A program made the translations under genes and the position numbers. 64,000 bases of DNA, taken from assembly GCA_015698045.1 (NCBI GenBank), contig BLAL01000206.1, forward strand, positions 62,001 through 126,000, in the 5' to 3' direction. The notes beneath the pieces were generated by a model. The model had not been told where the DNA came from. It did not search any database and saw only the letters and a program-made list of their open reading frames with translations. Positions 1 to 11,360 of the stretch are shown piece after piece. Position 1 is the first letter of the stretch. The number at the start of each line of letters is the position of its first letter. This DNA comes from Rhizophagus clarus. Its lineage: Eukaryota; Glomeromycota; Glomeromycetes; Glomerales; Glomeraceae.

Positions 1-1230
1 ACTTTAAAAAAATAAAAAAAATAAGAGTTTATTTAACAGAACTTAAAATGATTTATTTATTAATCATAGTAAATTTTGAAATTTTTATCTGATCTATATA
101 TATATTATTTAGAATCTTGTATAAATTAGTGAAAAAAATATTTGTTGAAGTTTAAATTTCTAATAATAAATTAAATAATATTAGAAATATTTTTATATAT
201 AATATACTTTCAGGTTAGTCTTATAATAAAATTATTGCCAAACTTAAAGTATAAGAGGATTTAATATCTATAATAACAAAGAAATAAAAAAAATACCAAA
301 CATTTTATATTAAAATTTATCTATTAACCTTTAATTTTGCTATCTTTAAAAAGAATATTTGGCAATACTCTTTAAGTAATTAAGAAATATGATAGTTTTC
401 TGAAAACTAGTCCTATAATAAAGAAAAAAATATAAACAGTTTTACTTATATCTTAATGATTTATCACAAAATTCTTATCATTAACAATTTTAGGAATATA
501 ATAAACCTTTACATGACTTTAATAATTATCTAATAAAAGTTGTAAAGCACTTCACAATAAAAAGAAATCTTTGAATAAGAAGTTTAATAATAAAATGGAT
601 GTTGTCAAACTTTTGTTAACTCTAAATTTAAGATTTTAGTTATTACATAGCATTTCTTTTATTTTTCTCAAGTTATAATGTAAAATACTAGATTATTACA
701 GTTTTTTCTTTAAAAGTAAAATTAAAACTTTAGTCTAATATGATTAACTTATTTTTGATGATATATGGTAATTACATTTTAGATTAATTTTTTGAAGTTA
801 ATTTTAATATTTCTTTTCTTTAGTTTTACTTTAATTAGTCTTTAGATATTTGTATGTATATCTTATATATTCATTAACAATTTGTTTAATAAATATAAAT
901 ATAAATAAATATAAATATTAGGAAACAAAAACCATTGTGAGTCCAGAGTGAAAAAAAAATTTCTATAAAATTGTAATACAAATTTATTTTTTGTTTATCT
1001 TGTTATTTATCAATATAGCACAAAATTTTAATGACGCAGTGCGTGCAGACAACTGGACTTTACATATTGTTATGTGATCTTTATATGTCATTAACGTTTA
1101 TAAACATACTGTATATAGTCCTTCGCTTTGCTCTGAATAATAAATATATATTTTTATAATAAATATTATATGTATAATTTTAAATAACTTATTTATTAAA
1201 AATACAAAAATATATTTTTTTTATATGATT
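1..1230. other. AT-rich intergenic sequence, no gene seen
   Basis: Very AT-rich DNA full of A and T runs. No open frame of convincing length or codon character was found on either strand, and no structured repeat stands out. Confidence 0.6.
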
Positions 1231-3240
1231 TTTATTTTTTTTTTTTATATTTAAAGACATTGGACAATGTATACTTTATTTAATAGATCAGGGAAGGATA
1301 TACAAATATTGCATCTAATCATATTAAAGATACTCCAAGCTTCTAAAGAGACACAGTTTAGCTACTTGTTTCATACACTCTGAAAAAAGAAATAAGGGAA
1401 ATGATACATATAAAGAAAAATTGTAAAGAAAACTAATCTTTAAAAAATAATAAATTGGTTAGAATTCCTATTCCCCTGTGATTAATCCTCTGTTACTGAT
1501 ATGTTAACTACATAAACTAATCAATCGTTCTAAAAGCTGCTTGAGTTCTATCTTATTTGTGTTAAGATGCGAGCTGTTAGACTTTCATGATCTTTGACCT
1601 TTGGGATAAGATGGACCATTGGTCTGCTTTTTAGGCTTACTAGAAAACAAAAGGATTTGTAAAGATGTGTTCTTTGATACTTGATTCAAAAATCTTTGTG
1701 ACCCAAGAGGTTTCAAGTTAGCTCTAGTCACTACTTTGGAACAGAAAAAATTCTTGTTATGAGAGTTGTCTAATTGAGAACTAATTGGAGGTTTCTTTAT
1801 AAATCAAAATAAGGGAGTGGAATAACAGCACTATGCTAATTTAACGTCCTTCCACTGTTGTTTATATAGGATTCTTCTGAATAATATGTTCTAAGTTGCG
1901 AAGTACCCTATTAAAAACTGTGAGCCATTCTTTTCCTTAATTATTTTAAAAGATTTGATGTTGCTGTCAATAAGAAATTGGCTAGAAACACCATTAAGAG
2001 ATAGTGATTTGTATGTCATATTCTCAGGTATATTAGGAATAATAGTCTAGAACTTTTCACATTATTTTTATTCAGAAAGGATTCAGGTGGCAGGGAACTA
2101 TCAGACAGAAATGCTTTTGAAAGAAACCATCCAGACACTATTGTTGTAAGCTTTCAGATAATTATAGTTAGAGATCAGTCGAATTCTTGCTATTAAGTAT
2201 TTCTTATTATTTTATCCTGCTTGTTTAATTCTGTGAAAAGCTCATAATTAGTCTATTTGGCTAGAATATCATATACTACTAGATCCAATAAGAGTCTATG
2301 TTCTTCTTGCTCAGATTGGTATCTAGTAATGATTAGATTGCTTTTTGTATATCCTTTTTACACCTTGGGTTTCTTTGTAACTGACGTCTTACTTTTATTA
2401 TTACTTAAAGCAGAGCGAATTAGAGATGCAGTAGAATTAGATATCTTTAATTCATCAGGCTACTGGGGGTAACTAGCAAGTGCAGAATCAAGTGACACAA
2501 TTAAAGAAGAGGATGAGTTGTTATCCTGTAGGAATATAATTTTTTCTGCAACTTTGACTTTTTTCTTTAACTTTTTCTTCTGATTTTTAGTCAACGCTAA
2601 GGACTAGGAAGTATTGGATTTATGGGAACTGTTAGAAATAGGAGGTAATTGCATACTTGAGGTAGCGTTTGATTAGTGCTATGCATCTATGTCCATGTTC
2701 ATTTTAGGAAGATCATTAAGAGGATCTTGATGAGTCATCAATCTTTTTATTGTCATGCAGACAATTCTAATTGGTGTGAAATATTAATCACCTCTATCTG
2801 ATTTTTTATCTCACATAATATTTGGTCAAGAATAGGAAAAATGACAGTATTCAAAAATGCTGAGGAAGAGAAAAAACAAATAAACCCTATAACATTAGCC
2901 GTTACTATTTGTTGTGTGGAAGCTTTTAGTTTAACTTGAGGCAGGCCTGAGTCTATTCAGTAGTTAGAGAAGTTGTTGAACAAAGCAGTCATTGCAGGTA
3001 TGATTACTATTATGCCTTTGGCTAATTGAAATACTTGTTTAAATAAGTCATATAATAAAGCTATTATTTTGCTCAGTTAACTTTTCCTTAATTTTATTGA
3101 GATGCGATGAGTCTATTTCCACTGTAAAAAGGGGGGGATTAGCTTGTGGGAAATAGAGAGGCCTTGCAAAAATAAAAATAAAAGGTCATTAGCAGTGTTG
3201 AGTTGAGTGATCAACAGGAAGAGTTGAACTGATTTTTTTT
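1231..3240 (-). pseudogene. Decayed ORF1-only LINE derivative (minus strand)
   Basis: Read on the minus strand, this block runs from about 3235, with a start resembling the other LINE 5' ends in the window (AACTCTTCC, then TGATCACT), to a T-run on the plus strand at 1231-1247 that is the poly(A) tail. In between are degenerate pieces homologous to the intact ORF1 at 3725-5392. They include a lysine-rich KNQKKKLKKK-like tract near 2550-2600, a MDID-type acidic stretch near 2690, and a C-terminal LKQLLERL-like end near 1520-1560. The frame is broken by many stops and indels. The 3' end follows ORF1 directly, with no reverse transcriptase segment, exactly as in the intact copy, so both belong to a short ORF1-only family. 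Homology was judged by eye. Confidence 0.6.
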
Positions 3241-3643
3241 TTTATTTATATGATTCTTATTATAATTATTAGAATTTTATTAAAATAATAGTATTATAAT
3301 ATTTTTTTTAATATTATATTAAGATTAAATTTATATTAAATTAATATTATTTTAATATTAAAATAATATCTTTAAAATAAACTTTAAAATGCTAATTCTA
3401 TATTACTTAAAAACTTTAAATTTTTGTAAAGATAATTGATAATTTAAAAAATATAAAAAGAAAAAAATTTTAATTTAATAAAAATATTTAAAATTTTTAT
3501 ATAATAGAAATATTAAAATTATATTTACTAATAAATTAAATTATTTAAAATTTAATCACATATCATTTACTATTACTATTAATTCATTCACTTTACTGAA
3601 ATCTTTATTAGTATTATTAAATATTATATAAAATGTAAAAGAT

Positions 3644-5693
3644 TATATATATATATTGAAGAAACTCTTTCCTGCAGATCTGTGAACCAAATCTTTCACG
3701 GAAGAAAAATATTCTATTTTTACTATGAAGAGAGGTTTTTTTCTATCAAAACCAGCAAAACAAACAGCAAAAATGTCTTCTTCGACCAAAGTTACCCCTA
3801 CTACTGCTCTAAAGAGTATACCTTCTAATCGTTTTCACGATGTTATCATTAGTTTTATGACAAAATTCGTCAAAAGAAACTCAGGACTTCTCCTTTGCTC
3901 AATAATATCTACGGCCCCTGAAGTAATGGAGACTTTCATTGAAATTAACGAGGACAAAGTAATCCCTCAGGACAAGTTGGCAGAAATTATTGAAGAAGCC
4001 AGCTGCTCTCCCTATCTAGCTCAACTTTTAGCTACTTTTCTTAATCTCTTTCTCTTAGACGACGAATACAGGGAAATTCTTCTCATAAATTCTGAATTTC
4101 GCCGAGCGTTGGAGATTGCAAGTAAACAAACTCCTGATATGGTAAATCTCGGGGATCCTATGCACCAATCAGACACGTCGATGAATGTTGATGTTCCTGA
4201 TACAAATTCAGTAGGATCATTGAATGATGTGGATGACGAATTACTCGCCACACCCCCACGTAATATCACACCTATTCCTGTCATGCCCTTGACCAAATCT
4301 CAGAAGCGGAGTGCTAAAAAGAAGGCCCGTAAGGAAAAGAAGAAAACCTTGCAGTTACAATCTCCTTCTGGACTGGACGAACAAACAGTGCCCACTTTTA
4401 GCGCGGAATCTTCTGAGTATACATCCTCTAAACCTTCTGGTTCAAGGACGGTTACTTTTAATCACCGTATTCTTTCTCCTTCTTCCACACCCTATAAGCA
4501 GCAGTTGAAGCGAGATTCTATACCACCTTCAACTCCTATAGACAATGGAAAGAAGTTAAAACAGAAAGAGACAAACAACTCTTTAAAAAATGGAAATGTT
4601 ATCATCACTGGTTATATTCCTCAAGATCAAGAACAAGCACAATTATTGGATCTTGTAGTCTATGATATTCCAGCCAAATGGGATAACTATACTCTGTTGG
4701 CCAATTTAGGACGATGGGGTAAGGTCGTTTCAGTCAGTACTAGGGTGTACAAGAAGTATCTTTCAGCGAGGGTTAGACTGATTCCTAACCATGAGTGCTT
4801 GAAATGCTACAACGGAGGGGACTGGACTGTCAACTTGAGAGGAATCCCTGTTAGATGGTTTCCTGCTTCCTGGAACCTTTCAGATAGGAAACAAAGAGAA
4901 AAGTTCCAAGCCGTCGTGCATAATCTTCCAGATGACATGACAGATGCCTCTTTATTCCCAAACGGACGCCCTCACCAATTTTTGTTGGACAGTGGTATAA
5001 AATCTTTCAAATTAGTTAAAGAAGTTGATGAATCCAGAAAGCTGATAGGCTACTTTGACACTTGGGATCATGTTTCCACTCGTATTAAGAACCCCCAGCT
5101 TTGGAATGACGTTAGAATTTCTTGGTGCCGTTATTCCACCCCCAACTTCAAAAATTTACATAAATCTGCTCGAATTGGCAATGCAGACAAATCCTCCTCA
5201 CAGACACCTAAAGGGTCTAATTTTTCTTTTTCAGGTTTTAATACTAACAACCGCAAGAACGATCATAATAAAGCTCCCAAATCTGGACGTTCTACCAAGA
5301 AGATCGATCATTCAAGAAACGACCAGTCTAAGAAGTCGGACGTAAAACATTTAATAGCTGGACTGAAGGCGTTATTAGAACATTATATTTAGTTTAGTTG
5401 GGAGGGATAGATAAAAGATTCCATACTAACTTCTTGTCATGCTTAGCATTCGCTTTATGTAATGTTTTTTGTTTTATTAGATCGTAGAATTTTTCTTTTA
5501 TTTTTTCGTTTCCCTTTATACCTTGAACAATTCTATAACTAGACTTCCTATTACATTAAAGAGAATAGGCTAAGGATATAGTAGTCATGAGATAGTTTGT
5601 GACCCTAGTGTGAGGAACAGGCTGGCTTTGTACCTTTTGAAATTTTGTAACCTTTTCTATCTTTTTTCAGAAATAAAAGCATTTCTTTTGACT

Positions 5694-5733
<40 letters not shown>

Positions 5734-5734
5734 T
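3644..5734 (+). mobile_element. ORF1-only half-LINE with poly(A) tail and possible TSD
   Basis: The body runs 3658-5693, followed by about 27 A residues to 5720. The 14-nt word TATATATATATATT lies immediately before the body (3644-3657) and immediately after the tail (5721-5734), as expected for a target-site duplication from target-primed reverse transcription. The word is low complexity, so this is suggestive rather than proof. The 5' end (AAACTCTTTCC) resembles the 5' ends of the two LINEs at 52773 and 54008. The element holds ORF1 and a 3' UTR of about 300 bp ending in AATAAAAGC, and has no endonuclease or reverse transcriptase. It could be mobilised in trans, like mammalian HAL1 half-LINEs. 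Confidence 0.7.
3725..5392 (+). CDS. LINE ORF1-type nucleic-acid-binding protein, intact
   Basis: A 555-codon single-exon ORF with no stops or frameshifts. The N-terminal 150 residues are helical and leucine-rich and may serve for self-association. Residues about 195-215 hold a strongly basic tract (KSQKRSAKKKARKEKKK), a likely nuclear localisation or RNA-contact segment. The middle and C-terminal half (about 310-500) reads as two RRM-like folds, with the VVYDIPAKW and GIPVRWFPASW phrases that I know from Rhizophagus LINE ORF1 proteins. The tail is Ser/Lys/Asn-rich and ends in LKALLEHYI. The likely role is binding LINE RNA in a retrotransposition particle. No reverse transcriptase follows, and AT content is lower than in the flanks, as expected for a recent insert. 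The ATG at 3725 is the first in frame; a second at codon 17 is possible. The family call is from memory of similar proteins. Confidence 0.8.
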   Translation: MKRGFFLSKPAKQTAKMSSSTKVTPTTALKSIPSNRFHDVIISFMTKFVKRNSGLLLCSIISTAPEVMETFIEINEDKVIPQDKLAEIIEEASCSPYLAQLLATFLNLFLLDDEYREILLINSEFRRALEIASKQTPDMVNLGDPMHQSDTSMNVDVPDTNSVGSLNDVDDELLATPPRNITPIPVMPLTKSQKRSAKKKARKEKKKTLQLQSPSGLDEQTVPTFSAESSEYTSSKPSGSRTVTFNHRILSPSSTPYKQQLKRDSIPPSTPIDNGKKLKQKETNNSLKNGNVIITGYIPQDQEQAQLLDLVVYDIPAKWDNYTLLANLGRWGKVVSVSTRVYKKYLSARVRLIPNHECLKCYNGGDWTVNLRGIPVRWFPASWNLSDRKQREKFQAVVHNLPDDMTDASLFPNGRPHQFLLDSGIKSFKLVKEVDESRKLIGYFDTWDHVSTRIKNPQLWNDVRISWCRYSTPNFKNLHKSARIGNADKSSSQTPKGSNFSFSGFNTNNRKNDHNKAPKSGRSTKKIDHSRNDQSKKSDVKHLIAGLKALLEHYI

Positions 5735-6985
5735 ATTATAATTAATCTTTAATTTAGCAAACTTTTAATATAATAGATTTTTATTACTAACATATAATAT
5801 TTAATCAATTAAATACATTAAAAATTCCTTATTATAGTAAAATAGCCAGTTAAATTATTTAAATTTTTTATTATAAATCTATAGTAAAGTTGAAATATAG
5901 AATCTAAAGTTTAAGGTTAACTGTAGTAATTTTTCTAATTATGATAAATTTATTTTATTAATCAAGTAGATATAATAATATTATTCTACTAATTATTATA
6001 AATATCTATTATAATAATAATTAAATTGGTTAATAACTTTATAATTAAAAATTTAAAAATTTAAATAATACAAATTAAATAATTTTAATATGATTATAAT
6101 TATAATTGTATAAAATATATAAATTTAAATTTTTTTTTAATTTTTATATAATTATAATATTAAATTTACTATAATAAATAATTAATAAGTTATATTTTTT
6201 GTATATAAATTGCAATAAAATATTATAAATTTTTTATATTAAATAAATATACATTTAATATTTATAAATGATGATTTTATATAGTAATATTTATTTATCT
6301 GCATATACTATATCAAATTTTTTATTACATTAGTGTATACCAAAAGTATATATTTAATCATATAATTATAATTATATATTATATAATATAAAATAATAAA
6401 ATTAATAAAAGTAAATTAATTTTACAATTTTAAAAGTAAAATTTTGTTTATTTAGTTGGTTGTAAATTAATTTAATATTATATATAAAGGGTAATTATAG
6501 AATATTAATAGTTTAAAATTATAATTTAAACTTTTTTAGAATTTATAATTATAGTATTGTAAAGTATAATTGACTTATCATTTTGGTGGATTTAAGGGTC
6601 AAAAATTTTATATTATTAGCAATAAATAATTAATTTTGTATATTATCAATGATTATTCAAATTATATTTTTTAAATTTTCTTCATGCATATTTATTTACA
6701 TTACTTATGGCATTCTAGGTAATAAAAAAATGTATCACTAAACTGACAAATATAAAAATTTTATGTTTAATACACACGAAACAAATTGAACAATGAATTT
6801 AGAGGGTTATTAAAACTATTTTATTGATTTAAATAAGAAATACTTTATCAGTTTATCCATCTTTGTGATCACTATTCAATAATCCCTATTTCATTTCATA
6901 AAATACAGTAATTAATTATTAGTTATATAAATTAAGATAATTAATTTTACTTCACGAGTGTAGAATATGTATTTAAAGTTTTGAT
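5735..6985. other. AT-rich intergenic sequence, no gene seen
   Basis: This 1.25-kb stretch is composed almost wholly of A and T. No coding signal, tandem structure or terminal repeat was recognised. Confidence 0.6.
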
Positions 6986-7602
6986 ACTTACGTTCCATTC
7001 ATCCACAACGCGTCTAATCCTTCCAAATTTCTTGTGGAGTTTTCTTTTGAAGTAAAATAAGTTCTTTTCTTTTCAGCTTTTTTGTTGTTGAGTTTTTGTG
7101 CTTCTTTACAAAAATTCCAGGGTTTGGCGTTCATTAAATAGTTAAACCCTTCGCCACCATTACCAGTTTGGTCTTCATCTTCACTTTTCTCTTCATTAAT
7201 ATTTCTAAACTTTTCGAACCCTTCAAATTCGAGACACTTAATGATCTCTGCCTTACGAAGACTTTCAAATTCGAGATTATGGTCCATTTTCATTTGTATA
7301 GACCTAGCTTATTCCTTAGTTGATACTTAGTTGATTAACTTCGAGTTCTAATACCTTCAGCATATGGTATTTTCTTTACGACAATATTCGGTCTATAATC
7401 ATAGAATTATAAAAGAATCTCCTCAGCTGAACTATATTTTTGATTCTTACATTTCCACCAAAGCATACAATGTTTGAAGTGTTTATGCTAGTACTAAGTT
7501 TGAACTTCTTTTCAAGTCCATCTTCTAAAGCGTTATTTAATTCTCTTCTGTTAACTGAACCGTAAAATCGACATTAGTTATCAAGTGATTCTCTTTGTAT
7601 TC

Positions 7603-7676
7603 CTATAAGTTAATATTTTTTATAATTTATAAAAATGTAAATTTAAGATATTACACATAAAATACATATAACATAC
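7603..7676 (-). other. Retained intron in the TOP2-like pseudogene
   Basis: Donor GTATGT at 7676 and acceptor TTATAG at 7603 (74 bp). The flanking protein pieces are WAQNYKEQ... upstream and EYKENH...DFTVQL downstream, consecutive in topoisomerase II. Confidence 0.6.
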
Positions 7677-8089
7677 AATTTATCCAGACAGCACTCGTTC
7701 CTGAAAACCATCGTTGTTCCTTATAATTTTGTGCCCAAACACGAATCGGCAATTCGGTAATCCTAACTACGTTTTCATTAGGTACTGACTCGATTGCACC
7801 GCAAACTTTATATTTATCTTTGTCTTTGACTGTCTGTTCAATACAACCCCGAAAACCACGGTATAAGGATGCATAGGAACTGGTTCAACCATTAGTTTCA
7901 AGTTATTGGCAATATCTCGTGGATTATAATTTGGAATTAATAGTATATTAATTATATATCATTCGGATTCAACGATCTGACCATCATCGTTACAGTAAGC
8001 GAGCAAAACGTCATCTTGAGGGTGAAATATCAACGTCAATTTATGAACTGAAGCGCTAATTCACGTGCACTAGTTGCATCTTTACTGCC

Positions 8090-8184
8090 CTGTTATGATT
8101 ATATTCATGATGGAGAATCATAATTCATTTTAAAATGTAGATTATTACAATGTTTAGATCATTAAAATATTAATTAAAACTTAC
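8090..8184 (-). other. Retained intron in the TOP2-like pseudogene
   Basis: On the minus strand the donor is CAA/GTAAGT at 8184 and the acceptor is AACAG/GGCAG at 8090 (95 bp). The splice joins TRSQ to GSKDATSAR, matching the topoisomerase II motif TRxxGGKDxASxR, which confirms the intron from the protein side. Confidence 0.75.
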
Positions 8185-11100
8185 TTGACTCCTTGTACTA
8201 AATTGACCCACTCCATGAAGAACATTGATGTTATTTGACCCAACAAATTTTGAGCCAATGTAATGATAGTACCCATCATGATGATATGCTACCTCAGCTA
8301 GAACTGCACCAGCCAATGGCGAGACTTTGATTTCATTCCTATATTTATTCTTAATACAAATGTAAAGAATTTTTCTTTGGAAGCCATCGAGGTCATTCGG
8401 TATAGATCTTTCATTATCAGCTCGACTGAACCATATCAGCTCTTTGTTTATAAAAGCAGATTGTTGTAACTTGCACCAACACCTTTGTAATACTTAATTT
8501 TCTAGTCTTTACCATTACCATTATTATCCAACCAACTTGTGAGTTCTAGAAAGAACGATTTTTTAGTGTGCACTTTACAATAGGTGTTACGAGTTCCATT
8601 AGGGAACCTTGAATTTTAAGCAATGATGGAAAGAAATAATCAAGAAGTTGATAACTAATCCTTTTATATAATTTCCGTCGTGATCTTGATCGGTCATTAT
8701 CATGAGATGACCATAATGTAATTCTCCAGTCGAAGTGTATGCTTTCCCTTGTTTTAGTCCGAGAATTTGTTTTATATGTTGTATTTCCGTATTATTCATA
8801 ATCTGGTTATGTGTACCTTCCCCTGCATTTAATGGTTTTCCTCGAAGCGGGGAAACTTCATAATTGACGCGACCGACTACAGATAACCCAGAAACAGCCA
8901 GATCTTTGCAGAATCACCTTCTGTAAGAATTAGGGTGCAATCTTGACGTTTTTTATTGCCTTAGCAATACCTATGATTCACTTGTCTTTTTACCGTCGGT
9001 TTTCTTTAGTTCCTTGCTTTGACTATCTTTGATATCATCCAATATACTTTCAATTTGTTGCTTTTAAGTAATCTATTACAGTAAGGTTCGCTTGGACTGC
9101 ACTTTGAACCGAACGGTGAACTCTTTTTGTTTGAGAATCGAAGGTCGCATTTTCGATAAAACAATTAATAAAAAAACACATATGGTTTTTGATCTGATAT
9201 TTTTTGCGTCTTTAGCCTTTTTTTGACTGCCGATCGTCTACAAGGAGAAAAAAAAACGGAATGCTAGAAACGTTATTTTAAAAAAAAAATTTTCTTTTGC
9301 TAATTCCCCACGAGTTTCGAAGAACTAAAAGAAAAAAAATGAAATGCTGATAAACGTTTCGTTAAAATAAATAAAAGAAAATTTATTACAGTAATGTCGC
9401 ATCCAAAGGGCTGAAGAAAGAAAATAATAACGTTCCTATATTTCATTGAAAAAAAACACGTACGCACCACATAAAACCTAAAAAAAATTTTTTAAGCGAA
9501 ACGTGCATTTAATTTTATTTCGGTTAAATATTGTGAAAGCGTTCGACTTTTCTCTTAATTTAAAGAGTATTTTTGAAATTTTTGTCGTGGTTATTAAGTA
9601 TACCTATAGTGACAGAGAAAAGCAAAGACAAAAGAAAGAGTGAAAGGAAAGAGCAAGGTAAAAAGGGAAGGAAAGGCGTGTGAAAAGCTGTGAAAAGTTT
9701 CGTTAAAAGCCGCTAAGCCGAAATTATTAGTAATATTAATCACGTGATGAGCGTGATTCCATAAATTATTTTTCACGCGGGTTTAATTGCTCTAAACCGG
9801 GCAACTTTTTTTTGTAAAGGCTACGACGGAGCCTGCTCTTCGGAGTGGGCTTTTACGTACAATGATACTTCTTTTCGTTAGATTAGTAGTTCTATATTTC
9901 TACGATGTAAAGGTTCGCATAATCTTGATATGAATAAAATAAATATTTAAATCATAAAATCAAAGTATTAATTCTTTAAATTTATGGAGGAGAAATGGAA
10001 ATAAAACTAAGAATATAAAAAAGAATAATAGTTAAATAAAAAACCGTGAATAATTACTATTAACATGTGTGTAAAATTGGTAATTTTTAATTCGAACTTC
10101 TTTATTTATTAAAAAATTATTAGATACTTAAAGATTCTATGGTAGAATCTTAAGCCAAAAATTTACTTATCGTTTTCATTCATAATTTTCAATCTTTCCC
10201 CATTTAAGTAAACATTTTCTATGTGAACAGTCAATTCACACAAACGTTTCTTCAAGACTGCTATAATGTCATCATCAAGCTCATTGGACATATTAAATTT
10301 CTGAAAATCTGGCTTGAAAGTGATCTTTGTATATTCCTCCTTTTCTAAGTAAGGTGAAATCGTGGGAGATTCCTTTACAGACATATTATCTCTGAATATT
10401 TGACTGTATTTTTTGCCTGCAGAACTATCGGTAGTTTCAACGATAAATTCTGTACTAAAGATGTTAGTCAATTTGGCACCATAACCGTTTCGATTCTTTC
10501 CATCATCATTATAACGAGATGACGTTAAAAGGTGTCCAAATAAAAGTTCCGGTACGTATACATTTTCTCTTTTGTGAATTTCGACCGGTATACCATCACC
10601 ATTATTATATATAGAAATCGTGCCAGACTTCACATCAATATCAACTTTTATTGTGTCCATAGAAGGATCCCGAATTTTATTATCAATAGCATTTATTAAA
10701 ATTTCGTTAATTATTTTATATAAGCCCGGAACATAAGTAACGTCTCTGTGGACCATTGCTCGTTTATCGGAGTCATACACCGACAATTTCTCGGTATATG
10801 TTTGAGTTGGACCAATATAAATATCAGGTCTTAACAGGATATGTTCAACAAGTGATATCTTTTGGTAAATCTTTTCAACTGGTCTCTTGGATTGAGTCGA
10901 GGTTCCATTGGACGAATCGTTGGAAGTAGCTAAAGGCTCACTAAAAGTGACTTTTTTTGAAGATTTATTTGACGTCTTATTTGAGGAGACTTTAATAGAA
11001 GGCTTACGAGTATTCGTAGCTTTTATAATATTATCCTCTTCATCTGGCAAACAGTCAGAATCTAATAAGTTTGAAACATCATTAAAAGTACGTAAAGTTG

Positions 11101-11360
11101 GGAGTTCTGGTTGTTGACGCGACTTAGTATCTTTTACGGTGTATTTCTCTTCGTCTGAAGATTCTAATACAATGACATTCAATGCGACTTTTGGAGTCGA
11201 CGGTTTAGTTGGTTTACGCGTTCTTGTAGGTCTTACAATATATTTTTCTTCCTCTGAGGAAGAAACTTTTGTTAGTCTTCTCGTTGATTTGCGTGGATTC
11301 TTAACATGCTTTTTTTCTTCTCCTGGAATGTATTCAGAATCCGACATACTTGTATTATGA

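Larger units (their letters stand above)
6988..11347 (-). pseudogene. TOP2-like: DNA topoisomerase II pseudogene, intron-containing
   Basis: Exon 1 (11347-10167) is a clean 394-codon frame. It starts with about four imperfect acidic-to-basic repeats (SSDEEKYTVK-type followed by TRKP), then a GHKL ATPase domain with the N-box NEILINAIDN, NNGDGIPV and NGYGAKLTNIFS. Downstream pieces follow in the right order but with broken frames: the QTK loop (ENATFDSQTK, about 9150), the TOPRIM motif LILTEGDSA (about 8915), TDQDHDG (about 8685), KYYKGVGAS (about 8485), then ITELPIRVWAQNYKEQ (about 7720) and a C-terminal coiled region (7293-6988). Introns remain at 8184-8090, 7676-7603 and probably 10166-9238, so this is not a processed copy. 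About 100 residues of the transducer are missing between exon 1 and the QTK loop. The segment around the catalytic tyrosine reads ASAREL with no Tyr, and the following IGTG-type region is deleted. Single-base losses shift the frame near EGDSA and upstream of it. Enzyme activity is very unlikely; a short ATPase-only product remains possible. Confidence 0.85.

Noticed and set aside
4021..4508. Overlapping frames on both strands inside the LINE ORF1
   Set aside because: Shadows of the 555-codon ORF1 frame.
6988..9300. Functional topoisomerase II with unusual introns
   Set aside because: Frameshifts fall inside conserved motifs (after EGDSA) and essential segments are absent, including the active-site Tyr; introns cannot repair this.
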